Of a stretch of 64,000 nt of DNA, positions 39,361 to 50,605 are shown piece by piece; the stretch's first letter is position 1, and every line of letters starts with the position of its first letter. The stretch covers positions 21,307,501 to 21,371,500 of the forward strand of contig JABWDB010000001.1 in assembly GCA_019614645.1 (NCBI GenBank). The letters run 5' to 3'. The notes beneath the pieces were generated by a model. The model was not told where the DNA came from. It did not search any database and saw nothing but the letters and a program-made list of their open reading frames with translations. Source of the stretch: Stratiolaelaps scimitus (Eukaryota > Arthropoda > Arachnida > Mesostigmata > Laelapidae). Both the position numbers and the translations under genes were made by a program.

Positions 39361-42300
39361 GCGGTATCCCTTAGTTTCTCCCTCCTCCTATATATTATCT
39401 CCTATATATTATTATTATGTGTGTATATTACGTAGTGGTGAGTGGTAATAGGGTGGACATTATCCTGGACATCGTGACTCTCTTCGACCCAAACAAGTAA
39501 CCTTCTACCAGGTGATCATAGTTTTCTACCTCATCTGTATTGTGCATCGCAACGAATGGTGATTCGGGCGAGGTGTTTATTTAGAAAGATAAAGAGTTCT
39601 TCAAGCTATATTATTAGAAAACATTGTGATACAGTGCGATGTATGTATATACCCAGCACTATCCACATCTAGTTTACACATTTTTTTTGTTTCAACCCAT
39701 CGTGGCAGGACCTGGTACCGCTATGTAGCATCACCTCAACGACCTGCCACGTGGGTCAGGTTGGATTTACCCTGGTTTGAGAGAGAGCCAAGACGCCTAG
39801 GTTAAAAAGGCCTAGTGGAGCTCCGGCTTGCCAGCCTAAAGAGCTTTCTATGCTTTATAACGAAAGAGGTCGCTGTCCCCTTCATCGTTCTAAGAGTCTT
39901 TTTCAACGTTTCGTTTTGTTGAGGTGGCCTCCGCCTTTTGGACTATTTCTCGGTACTTATCCATGTGGCATTATGACAAAATTGTAACACCGCAATTGAA
40001 TTTTAGCCAACAACTCGCCGAAATAAACATTCCCTAACTTTGTGTGTTATACCCTTTCCAAATGTTTTTTATAACCAAAATGGCAGAATTCTATATCAGC
40101 CTTTTTAAACTCTAGTCTTGTACTTTTAAGGCTTATATATATATTCTTGTGTGGTCTTTCGTCCACATCCGATGTGACACATAGGAGAGAAGTGAATTGT
40201 TTAGATTTATCATAGGTGCACCATTTAAGTGCAGAGTCGAACGAAGCACTATCGAATTTAGTCCCTCTTATTAACCTACGCGACAATGCTACATGCGAAT
40301 GCTCTGGAAACTTGTATATTCTAACGTGACCCTCGAAATATTAAATACAATACTATTAAATACAATATTAGGACGAATAATCCACAGAGCTATCAGACCA
40401 TAATATCAGCTATACAAGTCTAGAACGGGAAGAATTAATAACGTATTCTCGTTCGAAATGGCCCAGATAATGGGGCGGTATTCATTCTAATTACACAATA
40501 AAAATGCTACACAGCTGGGCGTGGTGACGCCACCTTATTAAATATTAAGTGTGTCATTGCAATAATGAAACTGTTCGTATGTACTTGCGTCTATATTTCA
40601 GTGCAATTTCACCCCTGTAAATTATACTCGTATGTATAGTGAGTTCTGTTCCCTTGAATAAACGAGTGGTTTATGCTCATTTGACAAGAAATGTCGAGCG
40701 GAGAATCCTCACTTTCTTGAGGATACGGCATGACTCGGCCCTGCGGTTTGTGACATATGAAAGCTCCGATGTATTTATCCAAACGGTATCCCTAGGTACA
40801 CTACAGCGTTGCCATTCCAACCTACAGGGAGCCTCACATCCAAATCGATTCTGTGTTGCCTATGTCATTTATTCATTGGACCATTACCCCCGAATTAGGC
40901 TTATGCCTGTGGGTGTTTTTACCTCTATTAAACCAAGCATGAGTGTACTGCTGTGTGAGGATTACGAATTTTTCATGTATTCGCGAAGAGCAGACTGCTT
41001 CGTGTTGTGCATGGACGAAATAATGTGTGAAGCGTGTGTGTATAACACAATACCGGGTGAGTAAGTGACGATTGATTTTTTTAATAGTATTCTCTATAAC
41101 TAACCTTCGTTCTATGTGGCATCTGCGGATTTCATCTCTGCGAAATCAAACATGGTCTTGACGTCATTTAATTAGACGTTTCGATCCGATTTTTCGACGT
41201 TGTTCTTCCATACAAATCATTCTGCTCTCATGGTTTCGTCAGTGGCGAACATCCCACCTCTACCAAAGCCGTTGAAGCAGATAGAAGATTTACAGCGCCT
41301 GTGCCCCATTGCGAATCGTTGATTAGTGGCGCTATTTGGGAGGACCTATTTTGTCGTAGTTCAAGCCGCGGATTTAATATGCAGCCGCCCTTCGTAATCG
41401 GTGCTGTTGATAAGATGATGGCAATTATCGTTCGGTATAACATTCTACTTCATTCTAATGTTCGTATTTCGCGCCAACATTGAATGTTTCCTCCACCACC
41501 TCTCGTGAATAGATCGAGGGAGCAATGTAAATATACAGTTTAATTCTAATCTGAATCTGTACGCAGATGAAGCACTCATCTAGTCATTGAATTTCGTGGT
41601 TAGCATATAATAAAATTAGTAACCAGCTTGTGAACTGATGAGAATTAACTGATAATGTTGCATTCATAATTGTTTTGAATTTATAATTGCATGAATGACA
41701 GCCGCATGTGCTGCTCTGTGTCTAGGCGACATGAACTCGTATATTGTAGAAGCCACAAATCGGCATTGTTCTCAATTCGAGGCATTATAGCTGCCGGTGG
41801 ATACGTTCCAGTGAGAAGATCACGGAGTCAATTCCTTTGCAAAGGAGACAATTGACGTGGTTTCGGCCCTAACTTCTCACAGGTATCATGCGAATCACTG
41901 CCCTGCTGTGTCCCCGCGATCTCTGAATCACTCTCATGCGGCTGACCATGTTCTAATCTCCACAATTCTACCGCCTGTAATGTTCAATATTTTCGGTGTG
42001 TTGTTTTACCTTATATGTTACCTCGTCGCCCGACAGAGGCGTAAAAACACGTTGGTCAATATTACCCCATTCGCTGGCATTAACGTTTCTGTAAACGTGT
42101 CAGCTAGTTTTAGCTCAGGCTTTATGCCTGTCCCTGAGCTTGGTTTAGAGCCCTTACTGCCGAAAGTTCGGCACGTTTCCGCTGCGTGGCCGCGCTCTAG
42201 TGCTCTCGTTTTACTCTGGCTGCTGAACCGAGCCGAGCCACTCTCGCTTGTTCGAAACTATAGTGTTCTCTTTATGGCGGGGGCGTCGCGATTGCTCTGA

Positions 42301-43379
42301 CAATAGTCGAGCAGCATGAGGAGACGATGGTAAAGTATAATATAAGGAACTACTACCAGCCTGATTGCTTCCACTTCTTTAGCTTCGCCCAAGTATGAGA
42401 AACATTGTTGCAACTTTCCTAAGTCTCGCAGTGTAGTCTATAATAATCGCGCTAGCAGGAGTTGTAGTCGTACAGATTGAGTAGACCATGGGGCGGGTCC
42501 GCTTTGCCCGGAAGAAAAAGCCACCTGGAAGGAAAAACCGAGTAGCGCGACATAGGCCAGGTACGCTAATGGACGACGATACAGGGCCGGCACACTCGCC
42601 TGAAAAGGCAAAATGTGTCGGAAAGCCGCCGAGGTATAAACTAGCAGGTAGGCGACGATGTGTAGGTGACACTCATAAAGCAGTGGCTGCTTTCGCGCCA
42701 TGGAAGGATCATATTTGAAGCACGCAGGAGGGTGGCACAATGCTAAATCGGGAGCAAGAAGATATTTTCTTCATGAATATGAGACCCAAACGAGAAAGTA
42801 TGTTCGTTCAAATTAGGCTTACCTGTAACGGCAACAAAGTCCTAGTTGAAGTTCCGTGGGAGAGTATAGACGGCAAAATCATTGAAGGCTAGCTCTGATA
42901 GAAGTTGTTGGATACAACTAAGGAAGCTTAGTTAATTAGGAACAACTGTCTTGGCAAGAATTAAGAACAACTGACATGGCCATGTTAAAACTCCTGTTCA
43001 CACACCGAGAACGGCAGCTTTGTCCCGCGATATGGAATCGCAATGGCATGTCCGGGCCTTTCTTACCACCAAATTGCTAGAACTTAAATTGATTGCGCGT
43101 TCGTTGGCACGCCCGAAGAGTCAGTTGCAGTGTTAGTCCAGTGCTTTCAACGTTTGCTTCTGTGTATGCATTCATGGATTGACTCACCGCCATTCAAGCT
43201 CTACCGTCCGTCACTATAGGTCCGAGCCATTTGTCCCCTGTAACAGAGTATGTCAACAATCCAAAACGCGTAGCGGTTGCTTGTCGGGTGCTGTTGGCTA
43301 GTTCCGGCTACTACGTTATCCCACCTGCATCCACTTGGCAGGGCGTTGTAGGGAGGTGCTGCTGGTGATCGGGGTATAC

Positions 43380-45180
43380 ATGGGGGATTGGTCTAGTAGC
43401 AGTGGGTGTGTGTCTGTGTCTGTTGCACCTGTTCTATCCGATCTTTTCATCTGCTAACTCCAGCACGGCCAGTCCCGTGTCCGAGCTTCCGGCGTCACTT
43501 CCGTTCACCCCGACGCCGCACAGCTCTCTCTCTCCCTCTTCTCCGCCGTTTCGTTTGCTGGCCTGGCTATCACTGTCCGCTTTTCTTTCTACCATCGATG
43601 GGGAGGTGTGGCCTTCTCCTCTGTCTTCTCCAGAGAAGCTGTCAACGTCGCGGCATCAACCCGAGCCGGAATCCCGGCGAACGACCCTTGGGTGCTGAGG
43701 TGCTCCGGCAACCATACGGTGGCGTCGAGTCATCCCACCGAGTCTCAGTGTCACACAGAAGGCCTACAGGTTTTCTTTGCAGGCCCAGTTAGCGAAGATC
43801 ATTGGGGGTTCTTCCCCTATTACTTGTTCTTTTCCAGCTGCTTGTTTCCCTGCTGGCAGTTCCTTTCATCCTCCTTCGTTCGTTTCGCAGAAGGACCCCG
43901 CGGTAGAGGCGCGCCACCATGCGCATGTGTGTTATGGTACGGTTCACTTGTTGCGTAGCCCTTGCGTCTATCTGGCTCGAGCGTAAGGCCAGAGCGGGTT
44001 AGAAGGCGCAGGCGCAGATAGCAAGACAATGGGTGCGTTGTTCATCGCTCCACCAGTTCGTTGGCCTGCTCGCTTGCTCATCGTTCGTGGCCGGTGCGTC
44101 TGCTGTTCAGAAAGGCGAACTGGTACGAGAACGCCGCTGATGCGCTTGTACACAATACATGTGGGAGCAGCTGTGCAGCTCAGTTGCTGCCATGCATTGG
44201 CGTCCTCTCAATATTTGCAGCAGATCTTTTTGGACGGCCTAGACTAAAGACACCAGGCATCACTTGCTCTTCCTGGCCTAGCAGCTGTTTTGTTTTTATT
44301 ATTTCGTTATCCCCACTCGCTTCTGTTCTCTTGCGCTTTCTCTTCTCTACACCACGGTTTCTTCTATTTGTCTGTATTGCTCTCTGCACCTCGTTTACAC
44401 TCCGTCATTTTCTAGGGTCTCCCCGCTCGCCTTTGCCGTTAGCCTTTGCGGTATTTTCTGCTCTCCTCTCATGTTTTGATGCTAGTTGTTGTCTGCCGGC
44501 ACCGAGGGTCGCCTGCCGACGCGGTGGCGGCCGCAACCGTTGAGGCGTTTTGCTCGACAACGTTTGAACGGACGCCTTCTACTCGTCTCAGCTTTTTGAC
44601 GTTCGGACGACTGTCACCCCTCGATCTGGCTTCTTCGTCGTGTCCTCCTCCTTGGCCTTCGCTCGGCTCGTCCCACTCTACGACGGCCGCTCCACCTCCG
44701 TCTCGAACCCAGAATGCCATCGTTTGCTTGCCTGCTTGCTGGCCTGGTGGCCTGGCTGCCTGCCTGCCCGCCTTCGTTCGAGCGAGGGCGGGGTAGTGGG
44801 GCTCGAACTGAGCGGGCCAGTTGCTAGCTGAAAGGGGTCAACAAGGGGTCGACGAATGGCTGCTACTTGAGCTCAACGCTGTGTTTTGCCAGCATCCGTT
44901 ATTCCAGAGCCGCCGAACACGTTCTACAGTATACACACAGCGTTTGCCATGTGGCGTCATCGCTATACTCCTCCTGCTTCTTTTGCCGTTGCTGGTCGCT
45001 TCGACGCCCCCCTTTTTTTTGTCTGTTTCAGCCGCTGCTGCTGCCGCCAAACGCGACAAGAAGGGAGAGAGAGAGAGGCAAGCGTTGTGTTTGTCATCTG
45101 GTCTTCTGGGGCCGAACGGAGTCGAGTAACCAACGCTTGGCGCTTTTGTTGAGCGCCCACCCTGTCCTCTGAGTGTGGCT
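43380..45180. other. GC-rich, pyrimidine-rich block without a recognised gene
   Basis: This is the most GC-rich part of the window, with many CpG dinucleotides and C/T-rich runs. Open frames of 60-180 codons occur in nearly all frames on both strands. Their translations are Ser/Pro/Arg/Leu-rich and mutually overlapping, so they are most likely by-products of the base composition. A promoter or untranslated first exon of an unseen transcript is possible. Confidence 0.4.
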
Positions 45181-46370
45181 TGTGCATGTACACATCTGTG
45201 ACTCGTGTCGCGTAACGCTTCCAGTGACTGCCTTTGCAAATGCAAATAATCACAGAGCACAGAAGGCTGCGAGTGATTTAATCGAAGGTGCCATGGGTCA
45301 AGAGATTTTGAAAGGACTCTACTCGATTCTCTTTTTTTGCGGATAGGTTCATGCAAACATGCGTACATAGAGGCGTTGTTGTTAAAGTGCAAACTAGATA
45401 TTAAACAGCAATCGCAGCAGCGATTTCTGTCTCAGTAACCTACGGACGACAGACTTCGCAGATAAAAGAGTGTAATCACATACGTCAATACAGGCGCACC
45501 CATATCTATTTAAGATGGTGTTATGTACCCGATGTAACTAGTCATTAGTATCCGTTATGATGCAGGCTTTTTAGCGCTTGCTTAAAAACCTGTGAGTGTA
45601 CCGGCCGACTTAATGACTAATGCCATCTTGCAGTTGCTAATTATGTCGGCTCGCCGGTAGCCTCGCTGAAGCAAAGACGTTACGATTGACTTAATGTATA
45701 TTCTCAATTATGCATATATATATTTAGGCCGTACCTCAATAACACAGAGCTGTACAGAGGAAATACTGACGTCATGGATTGCGATTATGTATACATAATA
45801 ATGATGGATAAACATGTTCAAATATCTATGTCACGACTATGACATTTTTCCTCGACAGCAGAACATCTTGTTCCCAATCTACCTCTTATCAAAATATTTG
45901 TTTTAAAGCGCATCGCTCGGTTAACATCAGAACTGCTGAAGAAAAAACTTAGGTCGCAGAAATTTTGATTTTGCCACAGTCAAGATTCCTCGGTTAATCG
46001 GTTCAGGCAGCGTATGAAAGAGGTTTATCACATGTCCACAAATCGCCTCAATCAACTGCAATTCCGAAGTTCTGCGGTGAAAAAGAAACACATTATATCC
46101 TAATGCACCCCTGCATTCTCATTTCTTCATCACTCTTTGTCGATCGATCCAAGAGATCATCATAACCCATAGTGTACCGCAGGTCTAAATGCCCCTCAGA
46201 CCTCTGGCTTCCTATTCAGTGGTTATAAGACGACAATACATACAAAAAGTATCAGATCACTAGTTGCCCGCGTCACAATGATATACACACTGATGATGAC
46301 TACACTGCAGTACTCAAAAGCTTCGTTATCTGACTATCCTCATCGATTGTATTCTGCTATAGCTAAATAA

Positions 46371-46376
46371 TTTATT
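46371..46376 (-). terminator. Candidate polyadenylation signal of anosmin-like gene A
   Basis: TTTATT on the plus strand reads AATAAA on the minus strand, about 240 bases after the gene A stop codon. The distance is suitable, but the surroundings are AT-rich. Confidence 0.4.
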
Positions 46377-46616
46377 TAGATTTTGACAATTTTTTTTTCA
46401 TATTACATATATGTTGGGCATATGTCTATATATATTCTCATAAATCATTTTTAGATCTAGAGACATTCGTCTTTTTCGCTTTTTAATGGGTTTTTTTTTC
46501 TGTCAAGTACTTTTTATGTTTGTAATTAATTTCTAACACATTTCAATTATTGAAAACGATCTCATTTGTACGTTTCGTTGCACGTTTAATATCGTTAACC
46601 GAAGTTCTTGTCTGCA

Positions 46617-47158
46617 TTATTCCGCAGTTGTATTATTCAATTTAGAATTACAATATGCAACTGGTCTAGTATTGTCACACATAGCCCGTTGCATAGCCCG
46701 TTGCATAGCGGCTCTTTCAAGATCGAGACACTTCAGGTATATAATCTTCTTCATTAACGTATTATTTCTCTCCAGCAGCCTTTTGAACGTTGCAATCATG
46801 ATGCTGATCGCCAATATCCTAAACAAGAGACCGGCCCAAGGCGTGGCCGAACTACGAGGGTAGTATTCAATAATGGTTGGATCGCCAATGCCTGCTTCGC
46901 TACGGGCGCGCACCCACACATCGTATCTAGCATCGTCGTCTATGGCTGGCACGTCGATATAGTTCAGTGGTGCTTCAACCGACAGTTTCATGAATAGCCG
47001 TTGAGCTTCTGTGGTTGGGGAACATCGAGGACGCTTCGTGACCTCAACCTCGTAAGACAACACACGGTTATCCAGACTCGTATGCGAAGGCGGGGTCCAT
47101 CTAATCCTCAGAGAATGGCTAACCGTTTGTGCTTCCACTTTGCTAGGGGGTCCGGGTG
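46617..47158 (-). CDS. Gene A exon 4 (FN3-3, membrane segment, tail)
   Basis: It starts A-P-G-P-P-S-K-V, a standard FN3 entry, with R-I-R-W-T-P-P-S and V-R-A-R-S-E-A-G-I-G as core strands. Residues 517-535 (W-A-G-L-L-F-R-I-L-A-I-S-I-M-I-A-T-F) are hydrophobic. The tail contains a 12-bp in-frame duplication giving M-Q-R-A-M-Q-R-A-M. The stop is TAA (46617-46619). The tail is absent from gene B. Confidence 0.85.
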
Positions 47159-50100
47159 CTGAAATGAAAGGAAAATAGTCAATAACGTCTCCTTATACAG
47201 GGTGATCACACGGCAAATACAGGGTGACCGAAAATGATTTCTCCTAATCAACAATCGAAGAGGTCAACGTTCCAGACATAAGCAAACTAATATTAACGAA
47301 TGCTGAGATAAGGCTTCGCGACCTCCGACACGTAAGAACGAAATGTGATGAGTCCGACAGGTGACTCTCGGCACAGTGGCTGCCTGCAAACACGCGCTGA
47401 TCTGAAACTCTTCCTCGATCAGGGTCTTAAATACGACCTCGTTCGTTGCCCCAGTAACGAAATCAAATACAATTTCCCTTGGTTTACCTATAAACGTAGA
47501 CCGAACCATCAGATCAAAGTATTACTCTTCTTCTATGAAGAGCCTATTCAGTGTGCAATCATTTCATTATGTGTTGTCGACACTGGGCATGTTCGTTGCA
47601 CGCTCCGAAGACGCTAATTCTAGTATAGAAATGTTGTGACAATTACCGCAGATGGAGAAGTTGTGATTGAATGCATCGAGACACGAAACCGTTTGAAACC
47701 GGCCCGTGTAATTGGTCCTTCCCTCCACCGTGCCCGTGAAATCCGTTGACGTGATGGACATCGTGTAGTTTTTGTCGAAGTCCAATTCTCCGATATCGTT
47801 TACAAACAAGTCGTATGGTTTGCCTCGGATGCGGAGTCCAGCAGCCGAGGTACCGTCGCGCAGAGCAATATCTATAGAATAGTAGCACGACGGGTATTTT
47901 CTATGCGTCAATGCGATCGTAGCTTTCACTCGGCGATTCTGCCCGCGCTGATACATGACGTTTGCTTCTATCGGCGCCGCGAACGTGCCTGGATTTGGCG
48001 AGGCAAATGTCCATAGAGAGGTTCTAGCTCGTAAAACACCGTCGACTGTAACCGGTGTTACCCGATATTGATGCATGGCCCCTGTTTCGACGGTGATCGG
48101 TACTAATCCTGTCGTTCGCTGACGTATGAGAGGGAGGCAAAACGAACGAATTGTTATTCAATATTAACTCGTTAATTTCTTGTCATAGAGATAATGAGCT
48201 ACAACCTGTCGTAATTGTCACCTAACGTAGTTAGACGACTGGTATATTGTCGCATCTATAATAGCATTACGCCGCGTCAGATCATTAATCGATGTCTGCA
48301 GCGCTACCGTCTTCGGCAAATGTCGTTTACAGTTAAACAATTCGTAACGTATAAACCGTATCCATCAAGTGGATATTTTTCTTAAAATAGCCGCGTTGAC
48401 CCGATCAAAGTCGCTTTATTCGCATCCTGCCTGCTAAGCAAATCATCTAAGATACGCGGACCCCTAAGCCCGAAATAGCACTCTCCTAAACGTAACGCAT
48501 AAACACTAAACTTGACATATTAGATCAAATCCGAGTCTGTCGCGGAGTCCGAGCAGCAATTAAAGATGCGTCCGTTTCTCTAAGTAAAATCGCATTGTTC
48601 TTGCTTCCCCTACACACAAATTGGCCCCACACCCGTCAAAGTCCGTTCAGTGTTCTCAAGTGCTCCCTTTATGCAGCGTTGTTGAGTGTCTAGTGTCCCT
48701 GTTAAGCTGTGTGTTAAGAGTGATACACAACAGAATGGAGGAGGCTGCATCGTTCGCAACACTCGTTTCATGCGTTGACGTAATTATCGTTCATGCTTGA
48801 ACAATTAATTTCTCAAAGAAGACACAGAGACAAAATGCCCTTGGGAATGAAAACTTGCAACCAGCCGAGCGGAGTTAAAAACACGTGCCAGTATCGATGC
48901 GTAATTATAATAGCTTGTGTGATAATTCGAATAAGCCTGCGTCAGATGCAATGCTATTTCATGCAATTTTTAGAACGTTGCCAGCCTTTTCCAAGTATAG
49001 ACACAATTGCCACAGATGAGCAGCCACTTCAGTGCACTTTTACAATGGGACTTGTCCAACAGTAAATATATATTGCTTTGTGCGTAGAGGAAGAAGCATA
49101 CGTCTAATTTTTTTTTGTCTAACACATTGCCCCTTCACGCTGAACTAGCTGTGTGCACCGCATATCTTTTTTTTTTTTTTTTTTTAGAGGAAGATATCTC
49201 AGTCATTTTAAACTGTACACTATCAATTCCATATCACGATGTAAGTGCGTGTACTAAAATTGTCGTGTGACTATATTTCAACGACAACAATCAATTATCG
49301 TAACATTGTCATTGTGGCGTACCATTCCGAGCACTGTCCAAGTGCCCGACGTATTTCGGTTCTCGACGATAAACACGACTGGCACAGACGAATTCACGAA
49401 GTTCCTGGATGTCGTATTGAACAGCGACCATTTTAACAGAAATCCTGTGAGGGACTCCTCGGTGTAATTTCGACAAATTGGCCTCGGCCGATCCAATCGC
49501 AGACCCGAAAGCGTGACTGAGTCGATCAACGCCGTTTCCGGCTGAATCCTTAAACTCTGGTGGATATAACAGGCGATCCTGCATTCCGCATTCTGCGGGC
49601 AGCAATTATTAGCAACATACGTTAAAGGATACACGGCTAATCATCAATGACACCACATACACTCATTATTTTACGATGAAGTTTCAAGTTTGCTAACTTT
49701 GAATATATTTTTTCAAAATTTACTAACTTTAACTTTAGTTTTTATTCAAAATTTATCAACTTTGAATGTATTGGTCCAAAATTTATCAACTTTGAATGTA
49801 GTGGTCCAAAATTTATCAACTTTGAATGTGTTGGTCCAAAATTTATCAACATTCAATATACAAAATAATTTTTCAACGTGCCGTTGAAAAATGCTTTTGA
49901 CCAAAACACGTGGCATGATCGGTGCGCCAAGAATCAGCTATATATATACGAAACTCACATCGAATTGCAAGACCATTTTAATACAATGTGAAACTACGAT
50001 ATGAAGACGAACACTAACAACCAATTTCAAGCTTTTTCAACGCTGTCAAACACTAATCCATTCATAAGATTCTAGGCCGCAACAAATTGACCAGTATCAT

Positions 50101-50605
50101 AACGGGAGCAACCTACCGGTCCGCAATATTCCTCACAGTCGTCATAGGGCACTTCGCAAGCCTCTTCACACGATTTGCACTTCGTGCTTGTGTGGCAGGC
50201 TGCAGGTATAAGAAAGCCTCGCGAACGGCGTTCGTTTCCAGTTGTGGACGAGCCGAATAATTGAAGACATTTGGCCTTACATCTTGCCACATGAACCGCA
50301 GTTACAAACTCAACGTTTGATTGATTAAGGGTCAGTTCTTTCTTGCCCTTGTCACATTGCATGTGAATATCGAACAGTTTGCGTTCTTCTATCAACCACG
50401 GATTTTCAACGGGTGACGCGGCATCGTTGTGGTTCGGCTCGCCATCAACCGGTGTCGCAGTGGCTGATTCGTCCTCATTGGCGATATCCAGATTAAAGTC
50501 AGGCTCTGATGCATGACTATACAATGGACGTCCAATCAGCGAGGCCTTGCAGGCCCTTTGAAACAGGACAACACACACAACGAGGTGAACGAGGCGTAGC
50601 AACAT
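46617..50605 (-). CDS. Anosmin-1-like protein A: Cys box plus three FN3 domains and C-terminal membrane segment, no WAP domain (four exons)
   Basis: Exons 50117-50605, 49323-49592, 47647-48118 and 46617-47158 join in phases 0, 0, 1 to a 590-aa protein. Residues 1-20 form a signal peptide. Cys at 109, 113, 137, 143, 146, 150, 157, 161, 167 and 171 reproduce the ten-Cys box at the start of anosmin-1 (R-C-x-x-x-C, K-C-x-x-C-x-x-x-C). The chain then goes directly into FN3-1 (about 178-292), FN3-2 (about 293-405) and FN3-3 (about 411-512, starting A-P-G-P-P-S). A hydrophobic segment at 517-535 precedes a 55-residue tail. Anosmin-1 is an extracellular matrix protein binding heparan sulphate and acting in neuron guidance. 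The WAP domain is missing. The start is ATG 50605-50603; the frame also has an in-frame GTG two codons earlier that I rejected. Confidence 0.82.
46680..46706 (-). repeat. 12-bp in-frame duplication in the gene A tail
   Basis: On the plus strand TAGCCCGTTGCA is repeated in direct tandem (followed by TAGC). It produces M-Q-R-A twice in the predicted cytoplasmic tail. Confidence 0.85.
47159..47646 (-). other. Gene A intron 3 (phase 1)
   Basis: A GT-AG intron of 488 bases with the acceptor TTTCATTTCAG. No other feature was recognised in it. Confidence 0.82.
47647..48118 (-). CDS. Gene A exon 3 (second half of FN3-1 and all of FN3-2)
   Basis: It starts R-T-T-G-L-V-P-I-T-V and continues H-Q-Y-R-V-T-P-V-T, the F-strand of FN3-1. 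FN3-2 follows and ends with a Cys pair, S-C-L-D-A-F-N-H-N-F-S-I-C. The donor is TGCG|GTAATT, phase 1. Sequons N-Y-T (two) and N-F-S are present. Confidence 0.87.
48119..49322 (-). other. Gene A intron 2 (phase 0)
   Basis: A GT-AG intron of 1.2 kb with acceptor CATACGTCAG. It includes a T-run at 49169-49185. No further exon was recognised; the protein reads continuously across the join. Confidence 0.8.
49323..49592 (-). CDS. Gene A exon 2 (end of Cys box, first half of FN3-1)
   Basis: It encodes residues 164-253, starting N-A-E-C-R-I-A-C (cysteines 9 and 10 of the box) and ending W-T-V-L-G-M with donor ATG|GTACGC. The segment L-K-W-S-L-F-N-T-T-S and V-V-F-I-V-E-N-R resembles the B and C strands of the first FN3 of anosmin-1 (V-K-W-S and Y-V-V-Q-R). 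Four N-glycosylation sequons are present (N-Y-T, N-T-T, N-S-S, N-T-S). Confidence 0.87.
49593..50116 (-). other. Gene A intron 1 (phase 0)
   Basis: A GT-AG intron of 524 bases with the acceptor CTGCCCGCAG. It carries the 30-bp minisatellite at 49690-49865. I searched it for a WAP exon (a CC pair plus clustered cysteines) and found none. Confidence 0.82.
49690..49865. repeat. 30-bp minisatellite, five to six units
   Basis: The unit core is AAATTTATCAACTTTGAATG followed by TRKTGGTCCA, with the later copies nearly identical and the first two degenerate. Because the period is a multiple of three, one plus-strand frame stays open as repeated Q-N-L-S-T-L-N-V. It lies inside intron 1 of a minus-strand gene and is not likely to be coding. 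Confidence 0.9.
50117..50605 (-). CDS. Gene A exon 1 (signal peptide, acidic spacer, first eight box cysteines)
   Basis: It encodes residues 1-163. The hydrophobic start M-L-L-R-L-V-H-L-V-V-C-V-V-L-F is a signal peptide. Residues 30-75 are an acidic, Asn/Pro-rich low-complexity spacer. The exon ends E-E-Y-C-G-P with donor CCG|GTAGGT in phase 0. Gene B ends its exon 1 at the same residue. Confidence 0.88.

Larger units (their letters stand above)
16964..46616. other. Long intergenic region between convergent genes
   Basis: Between the deacetylase stop and the anosmin-like gene A stop I find no gene with domain motifs. The open frames here are short, overlap on both strands, mostly begin without context, and contain low-complexity or arginine/serine-rich translations. 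The region holds microsatellites, SINE-like pieces, one strong hairpin and several GC-rich blocks, listed separately. A non-coding RNA or untranslated exons cannot be excluded from sequence alone. Confidence 0.6.

Noticed and set aside
40639..41064. Open frame of 141 codons on the plus strand
   Set aside because: It begins at GTG rather than ATG, shows no domain motif or signal peptide, and has no convincing splice partners. It may be a chance frame.
41857..42300. Open frame of 147 codons with one hydrophobic stretch
   Set aside because: It begins at GTG, its composition is unremarkable, and I recognise no family. One hydrophobic run is expected by chance at this length.
42488..42718. Basic 76-codon frame starting at ATG, resembling a small nuclear or ribosomal protein
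   Set aside because: Basic composition alone is not evidence. I could not place it in any family, and the opposite strand is open as well.
44838..45392. Minus-strand open frame of 184 codons
   Set aside because: It sits in the CpG-rich block, contains low-complexity Ala and Ser runs, and overlaps four open frames on the other strand.
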